The notes under the pieces: generated by a model
What the model saw: only the letters and a program-made list of their open reading frames with translations
The model's database searches: none
What the model was told of the DNA's origin: nothing
Source of the DNA: Bacteroidales bacterium
GTDB lineage: Bacteria; Bacteroidota; Bacteroidia; Bacteroidales; VadinHA17
DNA length: 64,000 bases
Reading direction: 5' to 3'
Assembly (NCBI GenBank): GCA_009877105.1
Contig: WXFD01000036.1
Coordinates: forward strand, 17,952 to 81,951
Part shown: positions 59,987 to 64,000 of the stretch, in pieces
How the letters are laid out: each line of letters begins with the position of its first letter
Numbering within the stretch: the stretch's first letter is position 1
Position numbers and translations under genes: made by a program

Positions 59987-62140
59987 ATGACAGATTTTTT
60001 TGATCATCTGATGGACGAATTTGTACTGCCGTTGCAAAATCCGGTGCTGGTTTTTTCATTGATCCTGTTTATAATTCTTATCTCGCCCATACTGCTCAGG
60101 AGATTGAATATTCCGGGGATAATCGGGTTGATAATTTCCGGTGTTATCATTGGACCTCATGGCCTGAATATCCTGGCAAAGAATTCCGCGATTGACCTTT
60201 TCTCAACGATAGGACTTCTCTACATCATGTTCATTGCCGGACTCGAGCTGGATCTGAATGAATTCAAAGCCAACAGGAACAAAAGCCTCCTGTTCGGGCT
60301 GTTTACTTTTTTCATCCCGCTTGCCATCGGATACCCGGTATGCTTCTATCTGCTGGGTTATGATTTCAATGCCAGTTTCCTGACTGCCAGCATGTTTGCC
60401 ACACATACGCTCGTGGCCTATCCCATTGTAAGCAAACTTGGGATCTCAAAAAATCAGGCTGTCGCCATAACGGTCGGCGGAACGATTTTAACCGATACAG
60501 CCGTTCTTATAATTCTGGCAGTTATCATGGGGAACAGCCAGGGAAACCTGAGCCAGGAATTCTGGATCCGCCTGGGAATATCGCTGGCGATCTTTACCGC
60601 TATTATGTTCCTGATCATTCCGAGGATAGCCAAGTGGTTTTTCAGAAAACTGGAAAGTGAGAAACATTCGCATTATATTTTCGTACTCTCGGTAGTGTTT
60701 TTTTCAGCTTTCCTGGCAGAAGTGGCCGGTGTTGAACCTATAATCGGGGCTTTCATGGCAGGACTGGCTCTTAACAAACTGATCCCGCATTCATCGGCCC
60801 TGATGAACCGGATTGAGTTCATCGGGAATTCACTGTTTATCCCGTTTTTCCTGATAAGCGTCGGTATGCTTGTCGATGTGAGGGTCATCCTGAAAGGACC
60901 CATGGCACTGATCATCGCCGGAACCCTGTCAGTGGTAGCATTAACCGGGAAATGGTTAGCTGCTTCATTCACCCAGCTCGTATTTGGATATTCAAAAAAC
61001 CAGCGTCAGCTGATCTTCGGCCTCAGCGGGGCCCATGCGGCTGCAACCCTCGCTGTTATCCTGGTGGGATTCAGGGCCGGGATCCTTGATGAGAACATAT
61101 TGAACGGGACAATCATACTTATCCTTATTACCTGCATCGTTGCATCCTTTGCCACTGAAAAAGCCGCCAGGAAAATGGTTGTTGAAGCCGAGGAAGATGA
61201 CGCGGTTCTGGCCACTGCAAACGGGGTTCACAATGAACATATATTGCTGCCAATCGCAAATCTGGAGAACATAGAAAAACTGCTGGAGTTTTCAATATAT
61301 ATCAAGGACAAAAAATCAATCAATCCGGTATCAGTCTTGACTGTGGTCTCGAATAATGACGAAGCCGAAATCAACATCCTGAAAGCCAGAAAAAAGCTTG
61401 AAGAATTCGTTAAACAGGCTTCTGCAACCGAAACGAAGGTGAATGTCATCACCACCATCGACCACAATCCAGCGAGCGGAATAGCACGTATTGCCAGGGA
61501 AATAATGGCCGACATCATCGTACTGGGATGGCCCAGAAGGACAGGTTTGATTGGCAAACTTATCGGCCAGAAAGTTGACAGTATTCTGAGCAATACTGAC
61601 AAGAGCACTTTTATCTGCTACATGAAAAAGCCTTTGATCCTGCATAAGAGAATAATAATTGCCGTTCCTCCTTTTGCTGAGCATGAAAGGGGATTTGAAT
61701 TCTGGCTCTTAAAAATTGCGAAGCTGGCACAGGAATTAAGCGTCCCCATTCAATTCTACTGTAACGAATCCACAGAGAAATCAATGAGAAGGGTTCTCAA
61801 GGCAGCAAAACAATCAGCTTCGGTTTCTTTTACCAGGTTCATTGACTGGGAGGACTTCCTGATCCTTGCACGTTATATCCGCGAAGATGACCTTTTTGTA
61901 CTGGTTTCCGCCCGAAAAGGTGCTGCCTCCTATATCTCTGTGCTCGAGAACCTTCCCATGAAACTGGAGAAGCACTTCTCACTTAACAGCCGGCTCGTGA
62001 TTTATCCCCAGCAATTCAATCAAACCTATGCCACTGACGGCTATGAAGATATAACTGCTGACCCCCTGAATAAAGGAATTGAAACCATTCAGAAAATAGG
62101 AAAGGGAATAAGCAGCATCTTCAAAAAAGGAGATATCTAG
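59987..62140 (+). CDS. CPA2-family cation:proton antiporter with USP-like tail
   Basis: A 717-residue inner-membrane protein. Residues 15-395 hold about twelve or thirteen helices of the KefB/NhaP CPA2 fold: NIPGIIGLIISGVIIGPHGLN at the start, FIAGLELDLNEFK, GGTILTDTAVLII with the ion-binding Asp, and VEPIIGAFMAGLALN. Residues 405-545 and 560-700 look like two universal-stress-protein-type cytosolic domains rather than the TrkA-N domain of Kef. It exchanges Na+ or K+ for protons; the ion is not decidable. A GTG at 59984 just precedes the chosen ATG. It converges with the GH99-like gene with nine bases between stops. Confidence 0.88.
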   Translation: MTDFFDHLMDEFVLPLQNPVLVFSLILFIILISPILLRRLNIPGIIGLIISGVIIGPHGLNILAKNSAIDLFSTIGLLYIMFIAGLELDLNEFKANRNKSLLFGLFTFFIPLAIGYPVCFYLLGYDFNASFLTASMFATHTLVAYPIVSKLGISKNQAVAITVGGTILTDTAVLIILAVIMGNSQGNLSQEFWIRLGISLAIFTAIMFLIIPRIAKWFFRKLESEKHSHYIFVLSVVFFSAFLAEVAGVEPIIGAFMAGLALNKLIPHSSALMNRIEFIGNSLFIPFFLISVGMLVDVRVILKGPMALIIAGTLSVVALTGKWLAASFTQLVFGYSKNQRQLIFGLSGAHAAATLAVILVGFRAGILDENILNGTIILILITCIVASFATEKAARKMVVEAEEDDAVLATANGVHNEHILLPIANLENIEKLLEFSIYIKDKKSINPVSVLTVVSNNDEAEINILKARKKLEEFVKQASATETKVNVITTIDHNPASGIARIAREIMADIIVLGWPRRTGLIGKLIGQKVDSILSNTDKSTFICYMKKPLILHKRIIIAVPPFAEHERGFEFWLLKIAKLAQELSVPIQFYCNESTEKSMRRVLKAAKQSASVSFTRFIDWEDFLILARYIREDDLFVLVSARKGAASYISVLENLPMKLEKHFSLNSRLVIYPQQFNQTYATDGYEDITADPLNKGIETIQKIGKGISSIFKKGDI

Positions 62141-62149
62141 CGTTCCATT

Positions 62150-63373
62150 TCAGAATCTGTCGTATTTTCCATCGATAAACACATCCCTTACAGCTTCCAG
62201 GTACCCGAATCCGTTCAGCATGTCGGGCAGCAGGTAGCTGCCCTCCACCCATTCGTTCCAGGCGTTGATGGTGATCAGCCTGGTCTGGCCGGGATGGCTG
62301 TCGGCATATCTTTTGGCCCTGGCAAGCAGGGCTGCAAAGCTCCGGGGTGTATTGTGATAATGCACCACATCATGCATGCCCTTTGCAGGAAAGCGCGGCG
62401 TGTCGTCCCAGCCAATGGAAACACACGGAAATACAGGGATATCAAGCAGGGAATCCATCTGCTCCCGTATTCTGATTGAGTTTGTACCGTAAACGATGTA
62501 ATCCTCATCAAGCCCTCCCATATTGTACATTGCAACACTGTTAAACCCCATTGCCTTCACATTGCCGGCAAACTTTGCGGCTGCTGCTTCTGACATGATC
62601 GAACCGCCCCCCTGGTTCCACTGGATGTGCAATCCCGGAAAACCGGCCTTTTTCACTTCATCGCGAAAATAATCGAGAGCCCTGCGTGCCTCTTCAGTAC
62701 TGTTGCCGAAGCTTTCAAGCAGCTTGTCGACACTGAAAATGGAAAATACCGGTTCGCCGTTGATCTTGAAATAATTCGGACGCCTGAAATACTGGTTGAT
62801 CAGCCTGTCTACTATGATCCGGTAATTTTTCCAGTCAACCCTGGCATTCCAGAGAATGTCGGTATTATCCTTGTAACGGTGTACGTTCCAGTAGTTGTAT
62901 TTGACATCATGGTTTGCCCACATGACATAGAACTGCATTTTTTCATTGTTCCGTGCACCAAGGAAACCATCATTAAGAGCGCTTTCCAGGAACGGACCTT
63001 CATTGTACCAGTACCAGTCGTAAACAAATACATTCACGCCATGACTGGTTGCCGCTTCGATCCATTTTTCCACGACCTTCGGATCATTGTCCGCTTCGTA
63101 ACCCCAAAAGGGCTGCCGGGGCTGATAATGCCCCTCAAAACGCGGAGTACCCTTTTTTATAACTTCCCATTCACCGGTACCTTCGGGCCAGAGCATCTCC
63201 CTCCCCAGCGGATCATCATGACAGGAGGGCCAAATATAGGCAGCTACGTAATAACCGGGTTTTTCAGCCCGGTCATCCTGCCTGTCCGTCTGTACACCGG
63301 GCCTGCAACCTGAAAGAATAAGGATTGTTGCGAAAATGACAGTTCGCGTAAAAGAGTTTTTCATTTTTTTCAA
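62150..63373 (-). CDS. GH99-like/WbsX-type lipoprotein
   Basis: A 407-residue protein with a lipoprotein signal ending LSGC (Cys23). The rest is a TIM-barrel-like domain of the GH99/WsaF-WbsX family: YVAAYIWPSCHDDP near the start, HGVNVFVYDWYWYNEGPFLE in the first third and INAWNEWVEGSYLLPD near the end. Related GH99 enzymes cut alpha-mannosidic bonds by an endo mechanism, while WbsX members appear in O-antigen clusters, so the activity here is open; a surface glycan is the likely substrate. It is monocistronic, with no susCD pair nearby. Confidence 0.82.
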   Translation of the reverse strand: MKKMKNSFTRTVIFATILILSGCRPGVQTDRQDDRAEKPGYYVAAYIWPSCHDDPLGREMLWPEGTGEWEVIKKGTPRFEGHYQPRQPFWGYEADNDPKVVEKWIEAATSHGVNVFVYDWYWYNEGPFLESALNDGFLGARNNEKMQFYVMWANHDVKYNYWNVHRYKDNTDILWNARVDWKNYRIIVDRLINQYFRRPNYFKINGEPVFSIFSVDKLLESFGNSTEEARRALDYFRDEVKKAGFPGLHIQWNQGGGSIMSEAAAAKFAGNVKAMGFNSVAMYNMGGLDEDYIVYGTNSIRIREQMDSLLDIPVFPCVSIGWDDTPRFPAKGMHDVVHYHNTPRSFAALLARAKRYADSHPGQTRLITINAWNEWVEGSYLLPDMLNGFGYLEAVRDVFIDGKYDRF

Positions 63374-63742
63374 ATTAGGTGACTAATGATCAATTACTTG
63401 AATTCTGTATTATTGTTCAGGATTTGTTAAAAACGGATCCCCGGGTCATACATCCGGCAATTTTCTTATGGCATGCAGGTTTAAATTTAAGAAAATCAAA
63501 AATAACTCTATGAAAAAACAGTATAATTACACGAAAACAGTAAATATCAAATATCAGTAAAAAAAGCCTTTGACGAAACAAATCCCGGCTAATATATTCC
63601 ATAATTCCCCGGGCGTTTTATTCAGGGATTTATTATTAGATTCAAATATTAATTCTCCTCAGCCTTACTGATGGTTTATTCCATCCCAGGTCATAATGCC
63701 CCGTACTTAATGAAACACTTCAGAAAATGTACTTTATGCATA

Positions 63743-63888
63743 TGAATCCCGCATGATACAAAATCACAAACAAGCATTAAAATAAAATTCATGGGGTTCC
63801 ATGTGAACCACTTAATTTTCAGCAGTATACCAATTTATTTTCAGATGAAACCCACATGATTGACCACAATCACAAACACGATAAGAAT
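63743..63888. repeat. Imperfect direct repeats
   Basis: A block beginning TGAATCCCGCATGAT at about 63743 and ending AATCACAAACA is repeated in altered form at about 63846 (TGAAACCCACATGAT ... AATCACAAACA), each followed by an AT-rich stretch. The offset is roughly 105 bases. A small GGTTC/GAACC hairpin (63795-63809) lies between them. Confidence 0.55.
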
Positions 63889-63933
63889 ATAATTTTCAAC
63901 CGAGCTTGCGAGCTCGACAAAGTCAATCATGTG
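63853..63933. repeat. Inverted-repeat element with 12-bp arms
   Basis: CACATGATTGAC (63853-63864) is matched by its exact complement at 63922-63933, enclosing 57 bases. Inside lies a second palindrome, CGAGCT-TGCG-AGCTCG (63901-63916). The nested foldback resembles a small non-autonomous mobile element or an intergenic repeat unit. A GC-rich segment with TGCCCG/CGGGCA arms follows at about 63943-63964. Confidence 0.6.
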
Positions 63934-64000
63934 CGGTTCCCTGCCCGACGGGTCAGGCGGGCATCATACCATTAAAATCAAAATTATATTATGATGAAAA

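Larger units (their letters stand above)
63374..64000. other. Long non-coding region at the window end
   Basis: No supported gene lies in these 627 bases. The first 350 bases are AT-rich and must hold the promoter of the GH99-like gene. The last 280 bases contain direct and inverted repeats described separately. Nothing resembles a tRNA or rRNA. Confidence 0.6.

Noticed and set aside
62627..63313. 228-codon rightward frame opposite the GH99-like gene
   Set aside because: Low-complexity hydrophobic translation of the antisense strand of a clear GH99-like protein.

Overview
The window is a chromosomal segment of a member of the Bacteroidota, most likely the Bacteroidales/Marinilabiliales side of the phylum; I cannot name a genus. 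The evidence is family content (DUF4292, DUF4271, the TPR-DUF4292-EnvC string, a KETAHQLGTP-type histidine kinase, an ECF sigma/anti-sigma/outer-membrane trio), many SPII lipoproteins, little use of Shine-Dalgarno sites, and repeated matches to the Bacteroidota -7 promoter box TAnnTTTG just ahead of genes. I saw no rRNA, tRNA, CRISPR array, prophage or insertion sequence. Almost everything looks like core or slowly evolving accessory gene content.

Left part (1-9.3 kb): the start of pheS and a cyclophilin lipoprotein face left. A tight rightward run then carries a Wzx-type flippase, a TPR lipoprotein, a DUF4292 lipoprotein, an EnvC-like murein hydrolase activator, an RsbW-like ATPase, YbeY and MnmG, several of them overlapping. 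This run is AT-rich with a G-rich coding strand. Directly after mnmG is a perfect 16-bp parS-type palindrome, with a 15/16 relative 221 bp further on inside the adenine deaminase gene. Base composition changes at the same place.

Middle part (9.3-43 kb): mostly single housekeeping genes on both strands. They include adenine deaminase, UvrC, a HAD phosphatase, an ATP-type phosphofructokinase, a possible sugar-oxidation group (SMP-30 lactonase, Tat-exported aldo/keto reductase, MFS carrier), a polyprenyl synthase, an ArsR regulator, LspA, an exported superoxide dismutase, an acyl-CoA ligase, QueD-PolA, MoaD-MoaE, and the DUF4271-HemD-RnpA-CtpA string. DeoC, an MFS pump, Dtd, MntP, a PHP phosphatase, an FNR-like regulator, a second phosphofructokinase with a pyrophosphate-type signature, and RsgA complete it.

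Right part (43-64 kb): a hybrid histidine kinase lacking its phosphoacceptor histidine, MnmH, a U32 RNA-hydroxylation protein, a second histidine kinase, an AsmA-like protein, peptidase E and a MoeB-like E1 enzyme. Then come an ECF sigma/anti-sigma/outer-membrane module, a cytoplasmic protein with four repeats joined to a catalytically dead GH16 fold, an unrecognised outer-membrane protein/lipoprotein pair, a CPA2 antiporter and a GH99-like lipoprotein. The last 300 bases are non-coding and carry a nested inverted-repeat element.

The least ordinary items are the parS pair with the composition break, the two signalling or carbohydrate-binding pseudoenzymes, the two phosphofructokinases with opposite donor signatures, and the terminal repeat element. 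No obvious defence or biosynthetic island is present.
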